Below, one piece after another: positions 9,361 to 18,431 of a DNA stretch of 64,000 nucleotides (its first letter is position 1; each line of letters starts with the position of its first letter). This stretch comes from Agarilytica rhodophyticola. GTDB lineage: Bacteria > Pseudomonadota > Gammaproteobacteria > Pseudomonadales > Cellvibrionaceae. The position numbers and the translations under genes are program-made. The notes below the pieces were generated by a model, which saw only the letters and a program-made list of their open reading frames with translations, did no database searches and had not been told where the DNA came from. The stretch spans positions 1,449,001-1,513,000 of the forward strand of contig NZ_CP020038.1 in the NCBI RefSeq assembly GCF_002157225.2, in the 5' to 3' direction.

Positions 9361-10471
9361 GCTGATTTACCTGGCTGGCCGCGGCATTGTCTCTGCCCTT
9401 GGCACCCAGGCTGCCATGACCATCGCTGGTGTAAAAGCAGAAATCGTGCGCTACAAGGTGTCAGGCTATTACACAGAAGATAACCAGCCTATTACCATGG
9501 CCGGTGTGCCCAAAGAGGTCTTCGCCCATCTTGAAGATAAGATTGATCAAGGCAATTATTACAGCGGTCTTTACGATCATGTGATCAAAATGGCATTGAT
9601 TGCCCTACGAGAAGCCGTCGCCAATTATAGCCTCGATAAACCTATTCCCCTTATTATGGCCATGCCCGAAGTGGATGAGAGCATTGACCAAGTCAGCGCT
9701 AGCAGCATTACCAATAATTTGGTTGAGCGCAGTGACTTGCCCCTATCTCGCGAGCATATTCGCTATATCTATAATGGCCGTGCAGCGGGTATTGAAGCCT
9801 TGGAATTGGCTTTTCGCTATCTCTATGAAGCAGGAGAAGATTATGTTCTGGTGGGGGGCAGCGACAGTTACTGGCACTATCCCATTATTGCCAAGCTTAG
9901 TGCCGCCGATCGGGTACTGGCGCCGGCGACGCTGGACGGTTTTGCAGCGGGAGAAGGCGCTGGTTTTTTACTGCTCACCCGTGATCCTGCGAAAGCTATG
10001 GTCCATAAAGGCAAGATCGTGGGCATACACCACCCCGGCAGTGCAGAGGAAACGGGCCATTTACACAGCGATCAACCCTATTTAGGTGAAGGCCTAGATA
10101 AAGCCTTTAAACAGGCCTTAGGGTCAGAGCCGAAGGGGGATATTGCTACCATTTACAGTTCCATGAATGGCGAGCGCTTCTGGGCAAAAGAATACGGTGT
10201 GGCAATGACGCGCAATCAACAGTACTTTAGCGAACAAGTGAGAATCGAACATCCAGCAGATTATTACGGAGATTTAGGGGCGGCCACAGGCCCTGTGCTT
10301 ATTGCCCTGGCGGCGGATAATATGCTGTGCTCAACAGGGCAGGCGGCCCATCTTGTCTATGCCTCCTCTGATTACAGTCGGCGTTCTGCTGTAAAATTAG
10401 CGTCTATTGCCCATTCGCCAAACCATAAGCACTCTATATCACACTCTATGCAAAAAGGAGATCAAGGCTGA
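9353..10471 (+). CDS. Ketosynthase-fold protein lacking catalytic residues, T6SS-associated
   Basis: 372 residues with the overall thiolase/beta-ketoacyl synthase pattern: GRGIVSALG at the start, NGRAAGIEALELAFRYL where the nucleophile loop should be, DYVLVGGSDS, LDGFAAGEGAGFLLL and a C-terminal GDLGAATGPVLIALA. The active-site residues are missing: Arg143 stands where Cys is expected, the AHGTGT motif is replaced by SSMNGERF, and the final GH is GD at 306-307. It therefore cannot be a normal condensing enzyme. It overlaps the upstream gene by 8 bases and the phospholipase-like effector gene by one base (TGATG). The likely role is a structural or adaptor protein for that effector (inference). 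Confidence 0.75.
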   Translation: MFELIYLAGRGIVSALGTQAAMTIAGVKAEIVRYKVSGYYTEDNQPITMAGVPKEVFAHLEDKIDQGNYYSGLYDHVIKMALIALREAVANYSLDKPIPLIMAMPEVDESIDQVSASSITNNLVERSDLPLSREHIRYIYNGRAAGIEALELAFRYLYEAGEDYVLVGGSDSYWHYPIIAKLSAADRVLAPATLDGFAAGEGAGFLLLTRDPAKAMVHKGKIVGIHHPGSAEETGHLHSDQPYLGEGLDKAFKQALGSEPKGDIATIYSSMNGERFWAKEYGVAMTRNQQYFSEQVRIEHPADYYGDLGAATGPVLIALAADNMLCSTGQAAHLVYASSDYSRRSAVKLASIAHSPNHKHSISHSMQKGDQG

Positions 10472-11841
10472 TGACTGATATTGGTGAATCCGTACACGCC
10501 CCGCAGCCACCGGAAGAACCGGAGCGACCGGAAGATGACCTCAAATCCAAAATAAAAGTGCGCTTTAGCGTATTTTTCGACGGTACCCTTAATAACCGTG
10601 ACAACACCGGAGCAAGGGAAAAAAACACAGCGGCCTACCGCAACAACAAAAAGTCCGACAGTTACGGTAACGACTACAGTAATGTGGCGAAAATGGAACG
10701 TTATGTGGAGGAGCAGGCCGACGGCTACGATTTTGCCTTCTCCACCTATGTGGAAGGAATTGGTACGCAAAACTTTGGCAGTGATAAAAATATTGGTTAT
10801 GCCCTGGGGCAAGGATCAACAGGAGTGGAGGCCAAGGTACGCATTGGTATCACCAGGGTGCTTAACAAAATGCAGGAAGAGATTGAGGATAAAGGCATTA
10901 TCGAAAAGCTGACTCTGGATGTCTTTGGCTTTAGCCGCGGGGCGGCGGCGGCACGTAATTTTATTCACCAGGCCCTCAGCACCCAGTCCTCCTATATTGC
11001 CACCGGCTATGGGGGCATGGTGGAAGTACCTGCAAGGCCATTAAAACGCCGCCTAGTTTCTGCGGGCTTTGAAGATGTCGAATTGGTGGAAGTACATTTT
11101 GCTGGCCTCTACGATACGGTGGCCTCCCATGGCCTGTCCCATAGCAACGACACAGAAACCTTACACCTAGACAGCATCGCTAAATACAAAGCAAAAAAGG
11201 TGCTGCAATTGGCTGCTGCTGAGGAGTACCGCGCGAACTTTTCCCTTACCAATGTCAATAGTACTGGCGGCAAACAGGTGTTTTTACCCGGTGTACACTC
11301 GGATATTGGTGGCGGCTATCGCGATGGCCATGGTGAAGACTTAGTAATAAGGGAGTCCCATAGTGAGGCGGAGCTAAATCGCGATCGCGCTGATCTTATG
11401 GCTCAGGGCTGGTATCACGATCAGGAAATTACAGTAGTTAAGCCCTTTATTTCCACCATGAGTATGGGCTACGGCTATATGGCGCCCCCCATTCCGGGCA
11501 AAATAACGGTAACCCGGCAAAGTATTAGCAATCACTATAGCCGCATTCCTCTGCGTATTATGGCCCGTTTTGCCCGTGAAAACGGGATTAATATTCTACC
11601 CGACTTAGAAGATGAAAATGCTATTACTGGTGCTTTTTTAAATCAGGTCTATCAGCGTTTGGATGCTTATGCTAATGGTGGCTCAAAAAAACAGGACTGG
11701 TTTCATAATGCCCCTTGGCTGCGCCAGTTACGCCACGACTATCTGCATTTCTCGGCCCAGCTAGAAACCACTTGGGGGGTGGCCGCCCATAAGCCCAACT
11801 TGGTGAACGGTAGGCGCGAGCGAGTGGAGCACTATGGCTAA
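10471..11841 (+). CDS. T6SS phospholipase-like effector, DUF2235 (Tle family)
   Basis: 456 residues with the DUF2235 alpha/beta-hydrolase signature of Tle1-type lipase effectors, which attack membrane phospholipids of target cells. The elements seen are FDGTLNN near the N-terminus, the nucleophile elbow GFSRGAAAAR with Ser155, LYDTVASHG with candidate Asp215, and GVHSDIGGGY with His276/Asp278. There is no signal peptide, as expected for T6SS cargo. It follows the PAAR-like, TIGR02270-like and ketosynthase-like genes, and its end overlaps by 8 bases a lipoprotein gene that is the probable immunity factor. The exact catalytic triad is assigned by pattern only. Confidence 0.9.
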   Translation: MTDIGESVHAPQPPEEPERPEDDLKSKIKVRFSVFFDGTLNNRDNTGAREKNTAAYRNNKKSDSYGNDYSNVAKMERYVEEQADGYDFAFSTYVEGIGTQNFGSDKNIGYALGQGSTGVEAKVRIGITRVLNKMQEEIEDKGIIEKLTLDVFGFSRGAAAARNFIHQALSTQSSYIATGYGGMVEVPARPLKRRLVSAGFEDVELVEVHFAGLYDTVASHGLSHSNDTETLHLDSIAKYKAKKVLQLAAAEEYRANFSLTNVNSTGGKQVFLPGVHSDIGGGYRDGHGEDLVIRESHSEAELNRDRADLMAQGWYHDQEITVVKPFISTMSMGYGYMAPPIPGKITVTRQSISNHYSRIPLRIMARFARENGINILPDLEDENAITGAFLNQVYQRLDAYANGGSKKQDWFHNAPWLRQLRHDYLHFSAQLETTWGVAAHKPNLVNGRRERVEHYG

Positions 11842-12886
11842 CTGGAAATACCTATGTTCATCCTTACTATTATTAATTGGTGGCTGTGGAGGCTCCATGA
11901 CCAAATTTGATTGGAGTGCTAGTGAAAGTGCTCCCAAAAATTATCCTATGCGGGTTATTGATGGCCGTTTTTTTTATCACGATAGTGACGGCTCTTTATA
12001 TATTCCTGACAAATCTTCTATTAGCAAAGGCTGGGGTACATCTGTTTCTGATCATGCGGTAGGGCCTGAATTCAAACCTCTGCCCAATCGCCTCTATATT
12101 TTGTATTTTTCCTATACGGAAAATACTTTTTATGAAGGTACTTTTGATCTTCCTTACGATAAAATTCTCAAGTTATTTCAAGACGGCTATGACGACCACT
12201 GGTTGGAAAAACATGCTACCTATCGGCGTATTACCGCTGGTTTAGCCCCCGGTGGCAGTGTGGCAGTATGGATATCCGGGGTACATAAAATTACTGAAGT
12301 ATTTTTTGGTCAGGCAAATGAAGTGGATATAGAGTGGCACGATGTTGTTAAAAGCCAAAGCTCTAGAGAAGAGTATGTTGAACGCGTAGTTAATAGATCC
12401 GCTTCGGAAAAAGTCTTGAATCAAATCCAACAAGGCACTATTCCTTTTGAACTTTGGAAAAATTACCGTACCCAATACCACTGGCAACCGATCATTACCA
12501 ATGTGGAAATACCTCCCAAAGTGATTGATTATATTGGTTACTTTAATGGGGAAAAGGATTATCTCTACTACCCCTTAAATGAAGACGATCAAGCCAAGAC
12601 CCGACCCGTTCCAAAAAGCATTCTTTTTGTTTGGAAAAGCCCGTGGAATAAACCCATGCAGTTTCGTCTAAATTTTGATGAGACGGAAATTACCCAGGCT
12701 TTTCAAACCCTGGCTCCAGAAGAGCAGCGACAACGCCCCTTACAGTTGGAGATTCATATTGCGGCTAAAAAACGTTGGGAGCTAAAGGCCAGTTTGCGTT
12801 ATCAGGATACTGTTATTGAACTTGAGAAAACCGAAGTTAAAGTGCACCTTGCTTCTGTTTCAGAAGAAAAGACAAAACGTCTATAG
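11834..12886 (+). CDS. DUF2931 lipoprotein, probable Tle immunity (copy 1, intact)
   Basis: 350 residues. The N-terminus is a lipoprotein signal (YLCSSLLLLIGGC, lipobox ending at Cys), so it should be anchored in the periplasm, where a lipase effector would act. The rest matches the DUF2931 family, often found behind T6SS lipase genes. It overlaps the effector gene by 8 bases, a coupling typical of effector-immunity pairs. This is the only one of three tandem copies with both an intact start and an intact frame. Confidence 0.85.
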   Translation: MANWKYLCSSLLLLIGGCGGSMTKFDWSASESAPKNYPMRVIDGRFFYHDSDGSLYIPDKSSISKGWGTSVSDHAVGPEFKPLPNRLYILYFSYTENTFYEGTFDLPYDKILKLFQDGYDDHWLEKHATYRRITAGLAPGGSVAVWISGVHKITEVFFGQANEVDIEWHDVVKSQSSREEYVERVVNRSASEKVLNQIQQGTIPFELWKNYRTQYHWQPIITNVEIPPKVIDYIGYFNGEKDYLYYPLNEDDQAKTRPVPKSILFVWKSPWNKPMQFRLNFDETEITQAFQTLAPEEQRQRPLQLEIHIAAKKRWELKASLRYQDTVIELEKTEVKVHLASVSEEKTKRL

Positions 12887-12923
12887 CAATAACGTTATTT
12901 TAGTAAAAGGAATTACCATTAAT

Positions 12924-13958
12924 ATGTTATAGAAAAAACTCACCTCCTCCTTGTTTTTACTATTAAGTGGCTGTGGTGCTCAGAGCAAATTTGATTGGGA
13001 TGCCAGTGAAAGCGCTCCGCAAAATTATCCTATGCAGGTTATCGATGGCCGTTTTTTTTATCACGATAGCGAAGGCTCCCTATATATCCCTGATAAATCT
13101 TCTATTAGTCCTGGCTGGGGAGATTTTGTCTCTACTCATGCTGTAGGGCCAGAATTAAAGCCTTTGCCTAATCGGCTTTATATTCTTTATTTTTCTTACG
13201 CAGAAAATACCTTTTACGAAGGCACTTTTGACTTGCCTTACGATAAAATATTAAAGCTTTTTCAGGCTGGTTATTTTAGCCCTCGTCTTGAAAAAGATAT
13301 TACATTCTGGCGTATTACAGCTGGTAGTGTTGCTGTATGGATTACTGGCGTGCATAAAAGTATTGAAGTCTTTTTTGGCCAAGCAGAAGAGGTGGAGGTC
13401 CCTTGGGCACGTGTTACACAAAGTACTATACCTCGTGAAGAATATGTTTCATCCACCCTTGTTGAAGATCGTGTCTCCGAAGAGGTGATGGCTTTAATCC
13501 AACAGGGTAACATTCCTTTTGATCTGTGGAAAAACTATCGCATCAAGTATAACTGGCAACCGATCATTACCAATGTTGAACGCCCTCCTAAGCTGATTAA
13601 TCATATTGCTTATTTAAATGGCGAAGAGGACTATCTCTATTATCCATTAGATGAATCTATTATATCCGCTACCAGAGCTGTGCCTAAGCGTATTCTTTTT
13701 GTGTGGAAAAGTCCTTGGAATAAACCCATGCAGTTTGATTTAAATTTTGATGAGGCAGAAATTACTCAGGCCTTTCAAACTCTTGCCCCTGAAGAGCAGC
13801 GACAACGCCCTCTAAAATTAGAGATTCATATTGCCGCCAAAAAACGTTGGGAGCTAAGAGCCAGATTACGTTATCAGGATACTGTTATTGAGCTTGAGAA
13901 AACAGAAGTAAAAATACATCTTGCTGCTATCTCAGAAGAAAAAGCCAAGCGTTTATAG
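12924..13958 (+). pseudogene. DUF2931 lipoprotein copy 2, nonsense codon in the signal peptide
   Basis: Homologous to the flanking copies over its whole length. The expected start ATG (12924) is followed by TTA and then TAG at 12930-12932, where copy 3 has TGG. Downstream the frame stays open to 13958. The next possible start is TTG at 12951, giving 335 residues beginning MFLLLSGCGAQ, which keeps the lipobox but loses the charged n-region needed for efficient export. Copy 2 is thus probably not exported normally, unless an unusual start or readthrough operates. The body is otherwise undamaged, pointing to a recent lesion. Confidence 0.8.
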
Positions 13959-13995
13959 TTGCAATATTACTTTAGTAAAAGGAATTAGCATTAAT

Positions 13996-15041
13996 ATGTT
14001 ATGGAAAAAACTGACCTCCTCCTTGTTTTTATTATTAACTGGTTGCGGTGCTCAGAGCAAATTTGATTGGGATGCCAGTGAAAGCGCTCCGCAAAATTAT
14101 CCTATGCAGGTTATCGATGGCCGTTTTTTTATCACGATAGCGAAGGCTCCCTATATATCCCTAATAAAGCTTCCATTAGCAAGGGCTGGGGACGATTTGT
14201 TTCTACCCATGCAGTAGGACCTGAATTCAAACCCTTACCCAATCGCCTTTATATTTTGTATTTCTCCTATACGGAAAATACCTTTTATGAGGGTACTTTT
14301 GATCTCCCTTACGATAAAATTCTAAAGTTATTCCAAGACGGCTATGACGATCATTGGTTGGAAAAACATGCTACCTATCGGCGTATTACCGCTGGTTTAG
14401 CGCCAGGTGGCAGTGTGGCGGTATGGATATCTGGGGTGCATAAAATTACTGAGGTATTTTTTGGTCAGGCAAAAGAAGTGGATATCCCTTGGACGCGTGT
14501 TACTGAAAGCGATACCCCTCGTGAAGAATATGTTAGTAACATTGTGAATCGAAAAGTCCCTCAAAAAGTCTTGAACCAAATCCAACAAGACACTATTCCT
14601 TTTGACATTTGGAAAAATTACCGCACCCAATATCATTGGCAACCCGTTATTACCAATGTGGAGCGTCCTCCTAAAGTGATTGATTATATTGGTTACTTTA
14701 ATGGGGAAAAGGATTATCTCTATTACCCCTTAAATGAGGACGATTTAGCGAAAACCCGAGCCATCCCTCGAAGTATGCTGTTTGCCTGGAAAAGTCCCTG
14801 GAATAAAGTGATGCAATTTCGTTTAAATTTTGATGAAGTAGAAATAATTCACGCCTTCCAAACCTTGGCTCCAGAAGATCAGCGACAACGCCCCTTACAA
14901 TTAGAAATTCATATCGCCGCCAAAAAACGCTGGGAGTTAAGGGCTAGTTTACGTTATCAGGATACGGTAATCGCCCTTGAGAAAACGGAGGTCATTGTCC
15001 ACCGCGCAGCCGTTTCAGAAGAAAAAGCAAAACGTCTATAG
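13996..15041 (+). pseudogene. DUF2931 lipoprotein copy 3, -1 frameshift in a T tract
   Basis: It starts with a good lipoprotein signal (MLWKKLTSSLFLLLTGC). At GRFF the run of T is 7 long (14124-14130), where copies 1 and 2 have 8, so the frame shifts and stops at 14217. The original frame is open from there to 15041, with a TTG at 14256 that could start a 261-residue remnant. A single added T would restore a full protein, so this is either a slip-prone (phase-variable) site, a young pseudogene or a sequencing error. The 5' part resembles copy 2 and the rest copy 1. Confidence 0.8.
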
Positions 15042-15103
15042 GGATTCCGAGCGCCAAGGTATTTAGTGATAAAAGAAGCGCGATAGCGCAGTGACTATAG
15101 TAT

Positions 15104-15142
15104 TTTGATACGGCTCAAAATAATGCCCTGAATCGTATCAAA
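15104..15142. repeat. Inverted repeat ahead of the UspA-type gene
   Basis: TTTGATACG (15104-15112) and CGTATCAAA (15134-15142) form a perfect 9-bp inverted repeat with 21 bases between, flanked on both sides by CTATAG. It lies 65-105 bases before the Usp start. There is no T tract after it, so an operator or leader hairpin is more likely than a terminator. Confidence 0.45.
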
Positions 15143-15208
15143 CCGTAGCTATAGGCCGCTCCTTTGTTCTATGATGTGCGTGCACATACCAAGTCCCGAG
15201 GAATAGAA

Positions 15209-16033
15209 ATGTCTGATATAGAAAAGTTATTTGTCGTCGTCGATCCTTCTGATGCTGCCCCTGTAGCTTTAGAGCGCGTGCTAGAAGTGTCTAAGTTACG
15301 ACCAAGCAAGACCCAATTAAAAGTCTTTGTCGCGATTGATGGTGAGTCGGTGGATACTCGGGCAGTGAATGATAATCTTTTTCGCGATCAGGCGTGGTTT
15401 GAAGAGGTGATTCGCAAGCCTATTGAAGAAATTGGCTTTGAATACAGTATCGAAGTTTCCTGGTCTCACCAATGGCAGGAGTCGATAGTACAGTCGGCGA
15501 AACATTTTACCGCAGATCGTATCTACTTACCTGTGCATGCGCGCAGCAATACCTCTCGTTTTACTTTTAGTGAATCCAAGTGGGATCTGCTTAAAACAGC
15601 AGAATGTCCCGTAGTATTGATTCAGCCAGAGGCACCCAAAAAACGCTCTATTATTTTAGCTGCCGTGAACTTCCAAGCAGTTAAGGACATACAGAAGCAG
15701 TTAAATACCGGCATTATTTCCTGGGCCAAAGTAGCAGCGGAAACCTATGGCGCCGATCTGCACGTGGTGAATGCCTATCTTGATTCAATGAACTACCCTG
15801 ACCGCGGTCAATTAGCGCGCCAGACCGGTTTGCCTGCAGAGAAAATTCATGTGACCCAAGGTTATACCGACGAGAGTGTTGCCAAGATAGCTAAAGAAAT
15901 ACATGCTGATCTGGTGGTAATGGGAACTCTCGGTCAAAATGGTATGACAAGCTCGCGCCGTGGTAATACAGCTTCCCGAGTGGTGGCAGGCCTAACACAA
16001 GATATTATGGTAATAAATAGCCAGAAAATGTAG
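15209..16033 (+). CDS. Tandem-domain universal stress protein (UspA/UspE type)
   Basis: 274 residues from the ATG at 15209, which has GAGGA eight bases upstream; an in-frame extension to 15164 lacks support. It has two Usp domains of about 135 residues. The second ends with the nucleotide-binding pattern G-2x-G-9x-G in GTLGQNGMTSSRRGNTAS, followed by the final strand (QDIMVIN). The first domain lacks a clear copy of this motif, so only one ATP site may work. The two-domain arrangement recalls UspE. Its place between the lipoprotein array and the second vgrG is odd for a stress protein; it may be a passenger of the island or the original chromosomal gene. Confidence 0.88.
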   Translation: MSDIEKLFVVVDPSDAAPVALERVLEVSKLRPSKTQLKVFVAIDGESVDTRAVNDNLFRDQAWFEEVIRKPIEEIGFEYSIEVSWSHQWQESIVQSAKHFTADRIYLPVHARSNTSRFTFSESKWDLLKTAECPVVLIQPEAPKKRSIILAAVNFQAVKDIQKQLNTGIISWAKVAAETYGADLHVVNAYLDSMNYPDRGQLARQTGLPAEKIHVTQGYTDESVAKIAKEIHADLVVMGTLGQNGMTSSRRGNTASRVVAGLTQDIMVINSQKM

Positions 16034-16155
16034 CCTTTTTGTGGTAATAAAAGTGATCTTCCGAGTTAACAAAGGCGCTTATCTCAACCGTTACATACTA
16101 ACCCCGAAATACTCTGCAGGGTAGAGCTTAAGGTAGGCGCCCTATTTTGCGAATG

Positions 16156-16180
16156 AAGGCATGATTTTTTGTGCCTTTAT
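16156..16180 (+). terminator. Possible weak terminator after the Usp gene
   Basis: AAGGCA (16156-16161) and TGCCTT (16172-16177) form a 6-bp stem with a 10-base loop, followed by only a short TAT tail. It lies 120 bases after the Usp stop. Weak support. Confidence 0.3.
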
Positions 16181-16317
16181 TATGATATATTTGCGTGCAA
16201 TATAGTTTAGTATTAAATGCTACTGCTCCTTGTAGGTAGAGCTGATGTCTGCAAGCAGAGATAATAATAGTGAGAGGCATTTAAGAAAACTGACCATTGA
16301 GATATGGAAAAACTGAT

Positions 16318-18402
16318 ATGTCGCAATATACTCAGGAACACCGTCTAATCAATATTTCGGACTTTTCTCTCGGGCAAGATACTTTCTTGATTACAGGCTT
16401 TAAAGGGACGGAATACATCTCTAAACCTTTTGATTTTGAAATTACTGCCCTTTCTTCTAATTTAGATATCGAACCAGAGCAAATTATTGGCAAAGATGTA
16501 ACTGTCACCATTCAAAATGTGCAGGAGCGTATTTTCCATGGTTTTGTTGTTGGTTTTGTGTTTGGTGAAATCAAAGCTGATGACCTACGTGAATATAAGT
16601 TTACGATGGTTCCTTGGTTATGGTTTTTGTCCCAAACTAATGATCATCGAGTATTTCAGCATCAAAATACCAAAGAAATCGTCAGTACAATTTTCAATGA
16701 TCTTGGCTTTACCGATTTTGAATTTAGAACTGATGGCGGTAAAAAAAGAGAATACTGTATTCAGCACAATGAGAGCGACTTTCACTTTGTTTCTCGCTTG
16801 TTAGAAGAGGATGGAATTAGCTATTTTTTCCAACATGAAAAAGATAAGCATCAGCTAATTTTAGTGGATGAAAACCATGCATATGATCCATGTGCTGAAT
16901 TTCAACTGGAATATTCTCATGGCAGCCATCCAGGTCCCCAAATTCACCGTTGGGAGCATCAACATCGCTTTCGAAAGGGTCGCTGGACTCTCAACGATTA
17001 CGATTTCAAAACCCCCGATAAAGATTTGAAAGCAGATACGCCTACGGTCAGTAGTTTTGAAAAAAATGGTGCTTATGAGCATTATGAATATCCAGGACTT
17101 TACGGTAAGGCACTTGGGCGGGAGTTGGCAAAAAAGAGAATGGTAGCAGAAGAGAGTAGCCGTAATCTGGTTGAGGCCGGTAGCAGCTATAGCAGCCTTT
17201 ATGCAGGCGGACGTTTCTGTTTAGACAAGCACACAACAAAAAAAGAAAAAGGCGAGTATATTCTTCATAGTGTTACTCACGAGGCATATGACAATACTTA
17301 TATCAATCACGATGAGGATAATGATTTAGGTTACAGTAATTCGTTCACCTGTTTACCTGTTGACATTCATATCCGACCCACCATTGTACATAAGCGCCCT
17401 GTTATGCGGGGTCCTCAAACTGCCGTTGTGGTAGGCCCGGCAGGTGAAGAAATTTACGTGGATGAGTTTGGCAGCATTAAAGTGCAATTTATTTGGGATC
17501 GCGAAGGTAAGAAAAATGAAAATAGCACATGCTTTATGCGTGTTGCGCAAACCTGGGCGGGTAACAAGTGGGGAGCGTCGTTTATTCCTCGCATCGGTCA
17601 CGAAGTGATTGTTGATTTTTTTGATGGAGACCCTGATCGCCCTTACATTAGCGGTACTGTTTACAATGGTAAGAATCGCCCTCCTTATACTTCAAAAACC
17701 CAAAGCGGAATTAAATCTCGCTCTACTAAAGGTGGTAGCGCCTCTAACTACAATGAGTTGCGCTTTGACGATAAATTGGGTGCTGAAGAAGTTTATATCC
17801 AAGCAGAAAAAGATCAGAATAATTTAGTTAAAAACGACGAGACGACAAATGTCGGTAATAATCGCACGGAAAATGTTGGCAATGATGAAACAATTTCTAT
17901 AGGCAATAATCGCACAGAAAGTGTGGGTGTCGATGAGAAAATTTCCATAGGAAGTAATCGCACAGAGAGTGTCGGTGCCAACGAAACAATATCTATCGGC
18001 AGTAATCGTACAGAACAAGTGGGAGCTAACGAATCCATTAGCATTGGCAGTAATCGTGTTGAAAGTGTCGGCGCTAATGAAAAAGTCTCTATAGGTGGCA
18101 ACCAAGTTGAAACCGTCGGCGGCAATAAAGCCGAGACCATAACGGTTGCCAAAGCCTTGAGTATTGGTGCGGCTTATCAGATCTCTGTGGGTGCGGCAAA
18201 AAACGAAACTGTGGGTCTAAGTTCAACCGAGCAGGTGGGTATTATGAAACATATCCTGGCTGGTAAACGCTTCGAGTTAGCTGTGGGAGATAGTTCACTT
18301 GTGTTAAATAGCGACGGTACCATTGTGCTTAAAGGCAAAGAGATTCTTATTGAAAGTGGTCAGCAAACTACGGTAAAAGGCAAAGTCGTAGAAATTAACT
18401 AA
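16318..18402 (+). CDS. vgrG: T6SS spike protein VgrG (copy 2)
   Basis: 694 residues. The N-terminal gp27-like and OB-fold regions are near-copies of the VgrG at 3928 (FKGTEYISKPFDFEI, EIYVDEFGSIKVQF, WAGNKWGASFIPRIGHEV). The C-terminal spike differs: about residues 505-615 hold a run of short repeats of the form V-G-x-N-E-x-I-S-I-G-x-N-R-T-E, a beta-helix signature, ending in a DUF2345-like tip (VLNSDGTIVLKGKEILIESG). As in copy 1, a TTG lies in frame 7 codons upstream (16297) and GGAAAA precedes the ATG. It heads effector module 2; the tip difference should determine which adaptor and cargo it carries. Confidence 0.95.
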   Translation: MSQYTQEHRLINISDFSLGQDTFLITGFKGTEYISKPFDFEITALSSNLDIEPEQIIGKDVTVTIQNVQERIFHGFVVGFVFGEIKADDLREYKFTMVPWLWFLSQTNDHRVFQHQNTKEIVSTIFNDLGFTDFEFRTDGGKKREYCIQHNESDFHFVSRLLEEDGISYFFQHEKDKHQLILVDENHAYDPCAEFQLEYSHGSHPGPQIHRWEHQHRFRKGRWTLNDYDFKTPDKDLKADTPTVSSFEKNGAYEHYEYPGLYGKALGRELAKKRMVAEESSRNLVEAGSSYSSLYAGGRFCLDKHTTKKEKGEYILHSVTHEAYDNTYINHDEDNDLGYSNSFTCLPVDIHIRPTIVHKRPVMRGPQTAVVVGPAGEEIYVDEFGSIKVQFIWDREGKKNENSTCFMRVAQTWAGNKWGASFIPRIGHEVIVDFFDGDPDRPYISGTVYNGKNRPPYTSKTQSGIKSRSTKGGSASNYNELRFDDKLGAEEVYIQAEKDQNNLVKNDETTNVGNNRTENVGNDETISIGNNRTESVGVDEKISIGSNRTESVGANETISIGSNRTEQVGANESISIGSNRVESVGANEKVSIGGNQVETVGGNKAETITVAKALSIGAAYQISVGAAKNETVGLSSTEQVGIMKHILAGKRFELAVGDSSLVLNSDGTIVLKGKEILIESGQQTTVKGKVVEIN

Positions 18403-18431
18403 AGTGAATAAATCCACGGGAGCCCCCACTA

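Larger units (their letters stand above)
11834..15041 (+). repeat. Tandem triplication of about 1.05 kb (DUF2931 genes)
   Basis: Three direct repeats: 11834-12886, 12924-13958 and 13996-15041. The spacers are also duplicated: both contain TTTAGTAAAAGGAATTA followed by a closely matching ATG context. Copy 3 is a mosaic: it matches copy 2 up to about 14160 and then mainly copy 1 (for example DDHWLEKHATYRRITAGLAP), which suggests recombination or gene conversion between copies. Confidence 0.9.

Noticed and set aside
9600-10085. Plus-strand open frame of 161 residues in another frame
   Set aside because: Inside the ketosynthase-like gene, which has clear family motifs in its own frame.
17840-18140. 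Short regularly spaced direct repeats resembling a repeat array
   Set aside because: They are in-frame repeats encoding the VgrG copy 2 beta-helix; spacing and protein periodicity explain them. Not CRISPR.
17814-18152. Two minus-strand open frames
   Set aside because: They are shadows of the repeated vgrG copy 2 spike and have repetitive low-information sequence.
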